Positions 37,977 through 49,483 of a stretch of DNA of 64,000 nucleotides are shown in pieces. Source of the stretch: Gloeopeniophorella convolvens (taxonomy: Eukaryota; Basidiomycota; Agaricomycetes; Russulales); assembly GCA_022496205.1 (NCBI GenBank), contig WTXD01000077.1:39712-103711 (forward strand), given 5' to 3'. The translations under genes and the position numbers were made by a program. The notes beneath the pieces are model-generated. The model ran no database searches. It worked only from the letters and a program-made list of their open reading frames with translations, and was not told the DNA's origin. Every line of letters begins with the position of its first letter. Positions within the stretch are counted from its first letter, which is position 1.

Positions 37977-38891
37977 GGCGGGAGTCGTAGCAGCACAGCT
38001 GCTTCGCGTACACAAAGGTAGGGGTGGGATCACTCGGCGGAAACCTAAAGGGCGAGGACCGGCCTCGAGAGAACGAAAGGCGTGGTTGTGGTGGTGCAGA
38101 GCAAGGGCACACGGGCGCAGGAAGGCCCGCGTTTGGGTATATAGGAATTTAGGATCGCTCCCTGACAGGTGCCTAACGCCACCCTAGCGCGGCTGTGCCG
38201 CTGCAACTAATAGTCTCCACATAGTGACGAGCAGTGATCGCACGCATGATGTGGTCCAGGGCCCCAGTGATGCCGCGCCGCGCATACAGAGGACGGCTCG
38301 GTTTGTTTGATGGGAGACATGGTGATGAGCCGCAATGATCTCTTCCCTCCCGACGACGCCCTCGCGATCGATGAATGTGGGGGCGTTATATAGAAGGTAT
38401 AGGGAAGGTGTAAGAGTGTAGGGGACAATGACTTGAACAGCCTCGCCGGTTTGTTCGACATTGAAAGGGATGATATCTGTACTATGCAGGTTTGTGCGGA
38501 ATGCGCACTTTGGAATGTCGGAGCTCGTCAGAGCCCGGGATCCCGGGATTATCGTCCCGCCGGGCCTATCATCCCGCCTGCGGGCGCATGTGCGTGGCAC
38601 CTCGGGATTCGTAAGCCGATAACACGCGCAAGAGCCAATCAGTTGAAACAGAAAGGTTTATCACAAAAATTTATCACAGGCCGGGCAGACTCGACTGCTT
38701 GGCACAATGCGGCATACTGAAGCATACCGAACTTCTCCAGGTACTAAGAAATAGAGCCGGCAGGCAGCAGCGATACATACAGATAATTACAGTGCGCAAT
38801 CGCACACAGTGCCGAACGGGATAAGCTACGCGAATCCTGATGGGACCGTCCTCCGAATATGATGGTACCTGAGGGCAGCAGGCAATCCTCG
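37977..38891. other. Intergenic, 0.9 kb, with a palindrome
   Basis: 5' flank of the GPCR gene and 3' flank of the DUF6533 gene. It contains the perfect 14-bp palindrome CCCGGGATCCCGGG at 38534-38547. No further gene seen. Confidence 0.45.
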
Positions 38892-40322
38892 TCATTCATC
38901 CCAGAAACTGTTTAACTCGACAGCGCCCGCATTCGTCGACCCGAGGCTTGGTGCGGAGACGTTTCGTTGTAAAGAGTTGACGGACGTCCGGCCTGAGGAC
39001 AGCGCGGATGTCGTGTACGAGCTTTCGCCCTCGGCCTTCAATTCGGATGATCTGAATTGAATGACCATGTGGTTGATACCAACCGTTAGAAGGGCCCAGA
39101 CAAAACTGGGAGTGGCATCGTCAGATGGAAACAGGAGGGGCAGGCTCAAATGGCGCACAAGACCGCGTAAGTGATGCGCTTAGGGTCACCCGTTGATGTG
39201 AATATTATGTTAATCAACCGTAGTAAAGGAATGGCCTGCAGACGATGAGCAGGGAGCTGAGGGGAACGGAGCTTTGACAACACTTACGACGAAGAAAAGC
39301 ATGCCGTCGCGGTGCAGAGCCTGTGCCAGTGCGCTCTGTGAATCACGCGGGCGCGAGAGCGCGTTGTACAACGTGAGTGCAAGAACGGAGATCTCAAAGC
39401 CCATCTAAATCTTTGTCAGTGAAGTAAGACACCATTTGATGATTGACAACGCGTACAGGAGCTGCCCAGACGGCGGCGAGAATTGGAGTCGACTTCGATA
39501 GAGTACACATGTGACCGATTGGGTTCCACCGGATGCTGGCTACAGCAACCGCCTGTGAGATTCCGACTATATGCAAAGGAAAATGCCCTTACGTCCGAGG
39601 ATTACCATAGAGGCTATCATGAAGGCGAGAGTCATGAAGAAACTTAAGAAAAACATAGCGCCCAACCCCAGCACCACTCGCTATAGAACGCGTGTCAGTA
39701 ACGAGAAATTATCGAACGAGGGGCAGGCGTACAGGTGCTTTGTTCCAAAGTACAACCACTCGCAAAAAGGTTAGGAGGTTGGCTGCGGTTAACGAAAACA
39801 CGGAGTATCCGGACGTTGTGAGAAAGAGCAACCTGCAGCTGTGTTCTTGTTAGGCGGGACTGTATGAACACTGAGACACTGATGTCCGAGGTCCTACCTC
39901 TGTTCGAAGTCAGCATCAAGCCACACTACAGGAGAAGGAACATACAGTATCGCTGTAGGAGTAACTGTGAAACCCCGACATCTCTGCGATCCGCGTTCAG
40001 GACCCGCGTAAGGAGAGCAGAGTGAGGGAGGCACGCACCATTTGCGACTGCAATGAGGGCAATTTCGGTGATGTAGCGATTAGACAGGATAATCCATTTT
40101 GCGAACGAATTCGGCGCCCTCCATATGAGCCGAAGCTCGTCGTCGAAGGTCAAGGCATGATCGTAGAGCACCGTGACTAGGCCAACCACTTTCGCGCGCG
40201 AACAAGGTCTGCCAGCGTTGACGGCAGAAAGAAAAGGGGAACGTACAACTGATGTAGCGAAAGCCCTGCGAGATGTGTAACGCATGAACTATTTCTTGAA
40301 TAACGGAGGGGGGGAGTGGCAT
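38892..40322 (-). CDS. DUF6533 multi-pass membrane protein
   Basis: Agaricomycete membrane protein of unknown function with the DUF6533 N-terminal domain. Exon 1 is 40250-40322 (MPLPPSVIQEIVHALHISQG) and exon 2 starts at 40188 with the family hallmark LVGLVTVLYDHALTFDDELR, LIWRAPNSFAKWIILSNRYI. Later exons give LTAANLLTFLRVVVLW, a hydrophobic helix LGLGAMFFLSFFMTLAFMI, then FEISVLALTLYNALSRPRDS and FVWALLTVGINHMVIQF. The gene ends with a Ser-rich tail and FWDE. The C-terminal LALTLxxALxxPRDSxS and RDGM motifs are common to these proteins. The junction around 39900-39960 is ambiguous (two possible acceptors). It follows the GPCR on the same strand and may also be receptor-like, but no function is known. 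Confidence 0.75.
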
Positions 40323-43314
40323 GGTCCGCCCCACACACGACCGTGCCAGTGGGAGAAGGGGCAAATAGAGGTGCGGGCAGTGCTTCCGGGCGGCAATGGC
40401 GTTTTGAAGGACTTGCAGGCAGGTGATCGCGTTCAAATCGCGGTCATCGATCGAGATGGAGAATGGAGAGGCCCCCGCCGGCGGGCTGATACAATACGAG
40501 ACACGAACTCTGAACCTGCTTGATCAAATTCAAAGCTATGTCTATGTGAAGCGTTTTTGAGGTTGACTCGACCGTTGAGAGCTGTTGGGAGAAGATCGAA
40601 CGTCATTTACATGGTACCAGAGGATAATCTGGCGGCTTGCGCGAGTGGTCATGAAAGACCACCAAGTGAACCCGGGCCTCCGACGGGGTAAGCAGCGATC
40701 CCAGCCGTCGGAATCGACTTCCCACAACTGCGTTCATTGACCGAAGCCCCTAGGCATTCTCTGCGTTGTCATGTATCAACGACGCTCGTACTTAGCTCTG
40801 AAGAGTCTTGACTCATTGAATACTCGCTTGTGAGCCATCAATGCATCAGGATCGACGCCGCGTTGAGAAGGCTCGGCCAGGCGCACCACGTGGCGAGGAA
40901 GGACAGCATCCATCGTTCGCCCTGGACGGCCGGCCAGTTATTCGCTGATGACCTTACGCAGATCGCGCAAATGACCTTACGCAGATTGCGCAAGACAGTC
41001 GTTCCGCTCTACTCGATATTCCCCTGGTTTGATGGTGCATACTTCCTGGACGCTGCCCCGATAGGGTTCACATGCTGACCTGCTACTACACGAATGTAGT
41101 GATAGATGGTGAACTCAAGCCTTTGAGCCAGCTGCTCTGCACATGCTCATTACATGTCCATGTCAGATGTGCAGCTTGCGCGCGACTGCGAAGCCAAGTC
41201 CACGCTAAGGCGCTCCTTCGATGGGGTTGCCAGGTCGTGAGCTTGTCAAATTTCCTTGATTCCGCACGGGGTGGCGGGAGGCGAACTCGTACGGCCATCA
41301 GCTTGTCATCACTTTGCTCCAACAGGCTCCAAAGTCGGACCGATTGATCCTGTTTCTAGCACGGGTGACCGGGACGAAGGGAACCTTGAAGGTGACTCGC
41401 GTGCACATGTGCGGAGTCTCGGAGGAGCTGCTTTTTCATGAGTCGTGGCGTGACGCTGCTGCTGCGCGCCGGCGGCGGCTCTGCTCACCCACTTGGCAGG
41501 CGCGCACGCCCCTCCACAGGCTTTTCCAGCGTCTCCTCTGACCCGTTTTGACCTTAAGAAATGGAAGGATGGAGGTGGTCTTTTCGCGCTCCCAGGGTCG
41601 CTGACTCCAACGCAAGAAAGGCGCGTGCCAGGAGATCATCCATACGCCGTCGCCGGGCCCGTTGATGATGCTCCCAGACTCTTCTTCTCGACTCTCCACA
41701 CCCCAAAACCCGCCAACAATGATGATGCTGATGCGCACTCTATTTCTTCATATACTTCGCGCAGTGAAATAGAGTCCTTTCTCTCCAAGTCTGACATCCC
41801 GCCCTCCCCATCTGCTCCGAGCCATCTGTCGCCACGACTGCGCACACGACGCGACGTATCCAGCGTCCTCCCCTCTTTGACTTTGTCCTATCAGACGGCA
41901 GGGAGAACAGCGTAAGCCCCAAGCCAGGGTCTTGCTCTGGGAAAACCATAGAAGGGGCTGCGCAGAGAAGAAGCGCTGGACAGCGCTTGTCTCTCGCACT
42001 GGCGCTGGCTCCCCGCTTCTCCCCGCGCGACACGCGGCGTCCCACTTCGTTCTACCGACCAACACCCCCGTCGCCCCGGGCTCCTTGCTCTCCTCGGCTT
42101 CGCGGCCACCCGGGGCCCGCGCGATCGCAAAAGGTTCATCGTCAGCGCGTCGTGCGTCCGGCTGCGTCGAAACGCGTCCCGTCTCGCCTTGGCTCGGGAT
42201 GTATGCGCAGACCACGGCCCGATACGCGTCGTGTGACGCGTAGCTTTGTGCGTTTCTTCACTCTCGCAGGCCCATCCCTTGCGTCCGCGCTGCTAACCCT
42301 CAATAGGCTGTCCTCGCCACGCGTCCTCGCTGCTGCTCGCGACCTTGTCTATACATCCAGCCAAGAATCCAAGGTTGAGATTGGCATCACGTTCCTCGGT
42401 GGACGATGTGTTTCTTCCGGTACCAACTTGGCATAGGCTTCGAGACTGGGTTGAGCTGGTGCCAATGCGCAGGATGCTATCTGGTTTCGCACTCACCGCT
42501 TTTTTGTCTACGCTGACAGAGGGTGGGTCGCTCCATGCGGCTGGGCGTCCAATGTTGAACGTGCGTGGACCGGTCCACAGCCTGGGTGATGTCTCATGCA
42601 CATGACTGGGCCGATATGCCAGCACACGTACACGCACCGCCGCCGCGAAGCATGCTGACACTCACGTCTCGACCGTACGCAGAAGAAGGGGCTGAGATAT
42701 GCTCACAACGCTCTGTGGCCCCTGGAGGGATGCAACAACAGCACGCATCCCATCACCAATCAACGATAATGGGTTCATCCAGCATACAATGAGATTCGTA
42801 CATACACCACTCAACCAACACAACGCAGAACAGCAACAGACAAGAAACAGGGGAGGGGGCCAGGGGGGAGAGCAGCGCCAATAAAAAAAGAGTGAACGTG
42901 AGAGAGCGCGCGGACAAAGACGCAAGGGAGTGTGATGTGGCAGGGGAGGAGATACGGAGATACAGCAGGTAGCTCGATGTGACGTGGTGGTGACACAATG
43001 CGTGCGTGCGGCAAGACGATAGTGCAGAATATGCAGAGTGCAAGAGACAGGACAGGGGGTAAACAGATAGGACGGACGGGTAGACGAGGGGTAAAAGAAC
43101 AGACACAGGAAAGAACATGAAATGGAGGCCCTTTGGCGATGCAGAAGACATGGGGTGCAAATACATGACAGGAATGCGAAGTGTTGTGATATAGCGCAGA
43201 GGTGCGTGGCAATGAGGGAGAAGAGAGGGTAGATGACGACGAAACGACCAGGTGCATGTATGACGGCGGGAAGAGGGGAGCGCAGAGGCGGGCTAGTGTA
43301 GCGTGCGTGTCGCA
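40323..43314. other. 3 kb with one doubtful ORF
   Basis: A plus-strand ORF at 41493-41915 (140 codons, Ser/Pro-rich, LTRFDLKKWKDGGGLFALPG) could be an exon of an unrecognised gene. Overlapping ORFs at 41748-42215 and 41987-42436 make this uncertain. A 23-bp tandem repeat lies at 40948-40993. 42700-43314 is probably the 3' flank of the ankyrin gene; its long minus-strand ORF is Cys/Ser/Leu low-complexity translation. Confidence 0.35.
40948..40993. repeat. 23-bp direct tandem repeat, two copies
   Basis: Two adjacent copies of a 23-bp unit starting ATGACCTTACGCAGAT and differing at one base (C/T). Probably a recent slippage or duplication event in non-coding DNA. Confidence 0.85.
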
Positions 43315-46288
43315 TCACGACTTGCCCTTGAGGGACTGCACGAGCGAGCGGATGCCGAAACGGTGCGCGTGCGTGTGGGGCGGCGTCAAGCTGCCCTTCG
43401 CCTCCGGCGCGAAGCCCATCTTCGCAAGCTTGTTGGCGCGCGAGACCGCCTGTGCGCGCTCGCTCTTGCGCTGCGCCGCGACGGGCGGTATGACCGGTGA
43501 CGTCACGGAGTCGCTGAACAGCGCGGAACCCTGCGGCGGCGCGGTGAGGACGCGTGTCAAGGGTGCGCCGATCGAGCATTCTGGGTCCGGCGTGCGAGAG
43601 CGAGTGAGCGAGGGGTGGTCCGTCGGCACTGCCAACGGAGCAGACTTGGCGCTCCCAAGGGGAATTGAGGCGACGGATGTCGACGAGCGCTCGAGGGATG
43701 CTGCGCGCATGATCCGCGGAGACTGGACGGGGGTGCGCACGATGTGCATCTCGGAGGACGTTCGCCCCGCCTCGCCCTCGGATCGCGAGGGCGCGGCTGA
43801 GCGCGAACGGTGGTGGCTACCGTGTTCATGCGACCCGGGCGGTGGGACAAGGAAACCTGTTTTAATCGCGCGCGCCCACAATCAGCAACCAATATTCAAT
43901 CAGCACAGCAGTAGGTGAGGCTGAACCCACCCTCGTCGCTCTTCCGTGCACCGCCGCTCGTGTGGGGCCTCCGCACACGCCCCCTGGCGGTCGGCCTGGC
44001 GCGCTGATCGAGACTGAAGTTCCTGTCAAGCTTTGCAGTGCCCAAACCGGACAACGGTCGCCGGGACGGAGGCAGATCAAAGGACGCGCTTGCACTGGCG
44101 CTGGCACTACGCATTTTGACGCCCAGATACGGTCGTTCCCACGGTTCGGCGTCGGCCGTGTCAAGAGCCGTGCCCTCGCTTGCGCGCCGCTCCATGCGCA
44201 GCGCGGCGTTCGCGCCCTTGAGGGCTGCGGGCCATGCTCTTCGGCCTCCTTGAATTTGCGCTGAAGCTGGAGACTCTCGCCTAGCGCGGCAAGCCGTGCG
44301 CTCAGTGGGATGTCGTCACCCGCAGTGAGAACTTGACCCCGAGCATGCGCAACGAGCGCCTCCGCCTGCTCTTGTGACGAGACGTTCGGGGCTAGACCAA
44401 CGAGCGGCGGGGGACGATGACCGTGGCTATGGGGCTTGACATCCTCTTCCATGGGAGGTAGGGGCACCGGCAGCGCAGCGGGAGTGCGAAGACTTGCGGT
44501 AGACGCGGTGGTGGCAGATAGGGTGGTGCTCAAGGAGTCGCCGCGGCCGCGAGCATCGTTAAACCCGAGCGACTCATCGTCCTCAACTGGGACATCGATG
44601 CTGAACGGAAAGTCGACGCTTTGCCCCGATAAGTCACAGGTCATCATCCGGCTGCGTACTGCATCGACGCCATACTCTTCATCTTCTTCATCGTCTTCAT
44701 CCTCACTCTCTTCGCTGAGGCGGCCATCGCGACCCGGGCTCGAGCTGAATGTTGCACGGGCAGGGCTCTTCCCATGGGATGCTGCAGAAGTATTCGAGTC
44801 GGACGAGTCAAATCGCAGGGTACGTGGGGGTTGAGGTTGCTGAGAGACGGATATCGAGATCGGAGGGACGCTCATGCTTGAGGCCGACGATCCCGCATGC
44901 GAACGGAGGATTCCAGGTCGCACAGGAGGGCTGCCGTCATCTGCCAACCCTTTGAGTTCCAGAGCGAGCGTAGATGGTGAGGCAGAAAGTGGTGATGTTG
45001 GTGAGGAGGCCGTATTGCTCGTTCCCGTTCCCGTGCTGGCCTCGGGGGTGACACCACCTGGCGTGCTGTGGACGGAGAGCGCCTCGGTACTTGGTTTCTT
45101 GAATATGTGCAAGAGCGAATATTTGGAGCCCAATTTTCGTGAGGAGTGATGGTTGTTGCGTTCAGCACCGTTTCCAGCGGAGCTTGGGCGCCGCGGACGT
45201 CCATGGGGTCGACGGCGAGGCTGAGGTTCCTCAGGCTGCTGCAAAGAAGGGCGCCGCGAGGAAGGGGGAGAGTCAAGTGATTCCGGAGGTGGCCAGTTGT
45301 AGTCAGGTATGGGAACGCCGTTCTCCTGTGGAGAGCTGCCTGCACGGAATAGAAGCATAGCGTTCTCGATCGAGCGCTTGACACCCAGGCGGCGCATAAC
45401 GTGGGCAGTCATACATTCCGGCCCTTCACAAGCGCATAATGAACCGTGGCGTTCGCGGCAATGAGTGATGGGCTCGGGTTCGTCAGGAGGGATGCCGCCA
45501 TTGAGGGTCTCGCGCTCGACAAGATCGCGATCTTTGTTTGCGACCCAATCGCGAATGGCGTCAGCGCAGGCAAGCCAACCGTTCTGGCGCGCAAGGACCT
45601 CTGGGGTAACTCCGCGTTTGTCAGCGCGGTCCGGCCGTGCACCATGACGGAGAAGAGTGAGGACCACTTGGGTGTGACCGTTGGCCGCCGCAAAGTGAAG
45701 GGGTGTTGAGCCCGATGTCCCAATTATAGGAGCAGAAGGCGCGCGGCTCTTGTCAGAATAACGACGTGGCAATCTAGAAATGATAGCTGTCGTCAGCGCT
45801 GATCTTATTAAACGCACGAAGTGGAGAAATTAAAACGCTTAGATAGCGCAGGACCCGGTGACGATGCATGAGAACCGGACTAGGAGTGGTGCGTCGCCGT
45901 GCATCGGGATACCGGGGAGGCAGCCATGCAGGAGCAAAGAAAAGTCCGAGAGGACCCAAAAAGAGGAGGCAGGGCAAATGGACGCACCGTGGAGCATTTA
46001 CGTCTGCCCCGTTGTCTATCAATAATCTGACAACCGTGTCGTTGCCCCCGGAGCAGGCCGCGTGGAGAGGGAGTACTCCGTCGATAACAGAGTTGATAGG
46101 CTGGCCATGGGAGATGGCATATTTTGCTAGACCGATGTTTCCTGTGGCTGCAGCTGAATGCAGACCTAGGTGTGGGACTTGAAAGAGGGTATGTTACAAG
46201 GGATCAACTAAGGAGGGGAGCGCAACATACATTCCGTGGCGACGTTAAACTTTGCCTCAGCCCTCTGGGACCTTGATGCGTGAGGCAT
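43315..46288 (-). CDS. Ankyrin-repeat protein with long disordered C-terminus
   Basis: Ankyrin-repeat scaffold-like protein. Exons 46231-46288, 45988-46177, 45773 downward to about 44275, then a continuation to 43931, and 43315-43856. The ATG at 46288 opens MPHASRSQRAEAKFNVATE, after which repeats run HLGLHSAAATGNIGLAKYAI, LPLHAACSGGNDTVVRLLID, and after a 214-nt intron TPLHFAAANGHTQVVLTLLR. A Cys cluster (GSLCACEGPECMTAH) precedes a Ser/Pro-rich region with an acidic block (EESEDEDDEEDEE). Near 44225 the frame changes between KFKEAEE and LKGANAALRMERR. Either a 50-nt intron (44225-44274) or a one-base frameshift explains this. The 74-nt intron at 43857-43930 joins DEG to FLVPPPGSHEHG. The role is unknown. 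Confidence 0.75.
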
Positions 46289-49200
46289 TGCTACAGGTCC
46301 AGCTGGGGACGGGGGAGAGGTGGCGAGTAGATTGAGAGGGCAAGTGCAGAGGAAGTACGGACGCGGAGAGGTGGAAAGGGAAGAGATGGGGTGTGTGGCG
46401 CGCTAGAGGAATGACAATTGCGGAGAAATGAAGAGAGCAATATAACCGATTCTAGGTGATAAACAAGAGACGCATTCCTCGCCAAGGTTACAGACCGTGA
46501 GGGTGACGGTTGTGATTGCCGAGAGGAGGACGAGGAGGAACGGAGGAGGAGATGATGGTGGTGAGAGGGAAGAGCGTCGAGAGTGGAATGAAAGGCTGAG
46601 CTCGAGGGAGAGAAGCAGCCAAACGCTCAGCGCATCGAATTATTTCTCCATTTGTTTTCCGGCCGGCCAATCCCGCCCGATCCTCCGATTCATCGTTCTT
46701 TCTTTGCTTCCGTTCCGGTGCCTCATTGGGCCTGGTGCTCTCGCCACCGGCGCAACGCCGACCCAGAGTGCCTCTGCTGTTGCAATTCTGCGAGGCGAAG
46801 AATCATCAAACTAGCTAGTCAAGACCAGCTATCCCAGTGAACTTGCTTCGCCCACCGCACATGCAGATTCAGTTCACCCGGAGATTGAAAATGTCGAGCT
46901 TGAGAGCACACGTCTCACATGTACACACACACGGTGGACGCACAGACTCACCCGATAGAACCTTCGAAATAGTTTCTCGATCGCCGCCCACGTCCCTTTC
47001 GAATTCTTTCGCAGTTGCATAAGGCTCGTGCTTTCCCATTCGTATCCCAACCCACCCGACTCCATCAGCACGCCTGCCGACCGTTCCCGGCAGAGCCCCA
47101 CACCAGAACAACAGCGTCCACTCAGGTCCACTCCCTCCCAGGCCGCGGGCTTCCCCATCAGGGGTCCATCGTCTCCCCGACGTTCGCAGCCTCGACCACC
47201 ACTGCCCTTGTGCTCTCTCTATCTCCATAGGGGCAATCTTAGCTCAGTGCCACCTGATTTTCCCTTGTCTCGGAACCCATTGCCCTTTTCTGGGCTTCTT
47301 CCCGGAATAACGCGCGAACCCGCAAGCTTGTCCCCGCACAGATGCGCCATCCTCGCATCGCGCCTTCAATGCAACCCACTTCATTCGCGCTGTTAACCCG
47401 CAACCATCCACGGTCCTTGATTGAAGGGTCCTGTTCCCTGTCCATGACCGTGTCTCTCCGGCTTCCCAGATTCTCGTAGCGCACAGCACCTGTCAGCACC
47501 AGTCAGCACCTCGTGCACACCCGGAGGTTCCACCAGCCGGGCAGTCGGGCGCTATGCCTCTCGGCGCCTCGAAGCGTTCTCTCGCCGCGGGCCTTCGCTC
47601 CGCCCTGGCCGCCACACCCCGCTCCTCGTGCCCGGTCCTGGCTTTTTCTATCGCACGATCCACCGCGTCCGGTAATCCCGTGCGAACGCAGTATGCCTTC
47701 GCGCCACACCAGCATCATGAGCTCGTCAAGACGGGCGCCGCGCGTCCTTCTGCCCTCATGCAGCTCGGCAGGCTCGGCGGCTCCTTGATTGGAAAGAAGG
47801 CTGGAGGTATTACGCGTGGTTCGGCGCCTTCGGGTGCCAAGGGTCCACTCGACCTAATCTCATCGGGCGACTCGATCGACATCTGGCTGGTTAATAGACT
47901 TGCGTCACTGCGCGTTCGCCCGTGTCCTTGGGCTCCATTCAATACACTCACACATCAAGTAACCAACCTACCCAACATATGGACACACGCCCGACCTGCG
48001 CCCCCGTCGCCGCAATCCATAGCCAGGGAGGGTTTATGCGGCACGCGCCTCCCCAGCCCCTTTGTCACACTACAAATCTCGGTACGGAAGACTTGAGCGT
48101 CGCATCAGTTACGAGCGTCCGAATCCCGGGTGAGACGGCCACCTTCCAGACGCTCACCTCTGATGGACTTTCCCTAGGCGACAAAGCGGCGATGATGAGC
48201 AGCCGTGGTCCTCGTTCCGGGGCGAGCGCCGACGAACGTTAAGTGCAAACACTGGCTCCACACAGTCCCACCACCTACACCACTACTCTGTCTCGAACTG
48301 TGCGTCTCCACGACGCGTCGTTTCGGTGACCTACCCATATCAATGTCTCAGCTTTCTGGAACAAGCCCTCCAACTTGCGGTCGTGCATGAAATGTGCACG
48401 ATCTCCCTGCCGATCAAACGTCGGCGCCTATCCAGTTTATTATCTTCGGCTTCGAGCGCGGAACGGAAGCCGACTTCTTTCGCCTATCCACAGTTCTCCT
48501 AGCCTACTATCTCTACTATCTTGCTCTTGATACAAACCGTGCCCAGGGACGCCAGTTTCCCCACCCTCGCTAGCAATTACTCCATCATCCACCCAGAAGT
48601 GTCTCATCTCTTGATGGCGTCGCTTCTACGTCTCCCTGGATGCTTCTATCGTTCAAGTTGCTCGCAAGGTTTCTTCACCAGTACTTCTTTGCTCCGCGAC
48701 TTACGACCGCGACCACCGGTGCACCGCTATATATGAACACCGATCATGTTCCCATTAGCCGAGCTCGGTGACCGGGGCTCAACTCGATGCCCCTTAAGTA
48801 TTGGCCTTTCCCGTACAACGATCAACTTTCCGAGATGCAAGCGTCCACTAGTACTCCGAGCAGCACTCTCTAGACGTTGCTCGCGTACCACTTCCACTGG
48901 CGTTTATGATCGAAATCTATATACGGAAGCCGATCTGTTCGTAGATGAAGCGAAGCAATCACCACTGTCCGAAGAGGTAGTGTTACAAGGACATCTACAT
49001 AGAATGCATAGTAGCTTGAATCACGCCGATCCTTGCTGTGGGATAGCGGTCAAGCAGCGTCAAATCCGCGGGCCCTGCTTTGCCTAATGGACCAGCAGTA
49101 GCACCCCATCTCACACCACCCCCAACACCGGCATCACCATCGCCTCCCCCAGGATCACGAGGAACCCATACGGCCGCCGCAGAAGCTATACTTTCGCTGG

Positions 49201-49483
49201 TCTGTTACATCAGAATACACTAGGCATCCCGCTCGTCCCACCATCCAGAGGCTCTCGCCGATCTTCCCCCATTTATGGCACTTCTCCTGCTATCACGTGA
49301 CCTTCTCAGTGACCTTCTCGCTGAATCGTCGCTGTGTTCGCGCCCCCGTGCCCACCCCGAGCTGTGGTCCAACATGCCCCGCGACCCGCTGACGCGCTTC
49401 TCCTAGTGAAATCCCCCGCGCAGCCCCCACACGCTCTACAAAACGCCACGCTGGCTGGCGCGCGCCCGCGCGCCTATCTCCCC
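46289..49483. other. 3.2 kb without a recognised gene
   Basis: The left part is the ankyrin gene promoter, with strong purine/pyrimidine bias at 46490-46620. A plus-strand ORF at 47554-48096 begins with an Arg/Ser/Ala-rich stretch (MPLGASKRSLAAGLRSALAA) that could be a targeting peptide. Its continuation matches nothing I know. Nothing else supportable. Confidence 0.4.

Noticed and set aside
42662..43579. Minus-strand ORF of 305 codons overlapping the ankyrin gene end
   Set aside because: It overlaps the final ankyrin exon in another frame and is Cys/Ser/Leu-rich translation of biased 3' flanking DNA.
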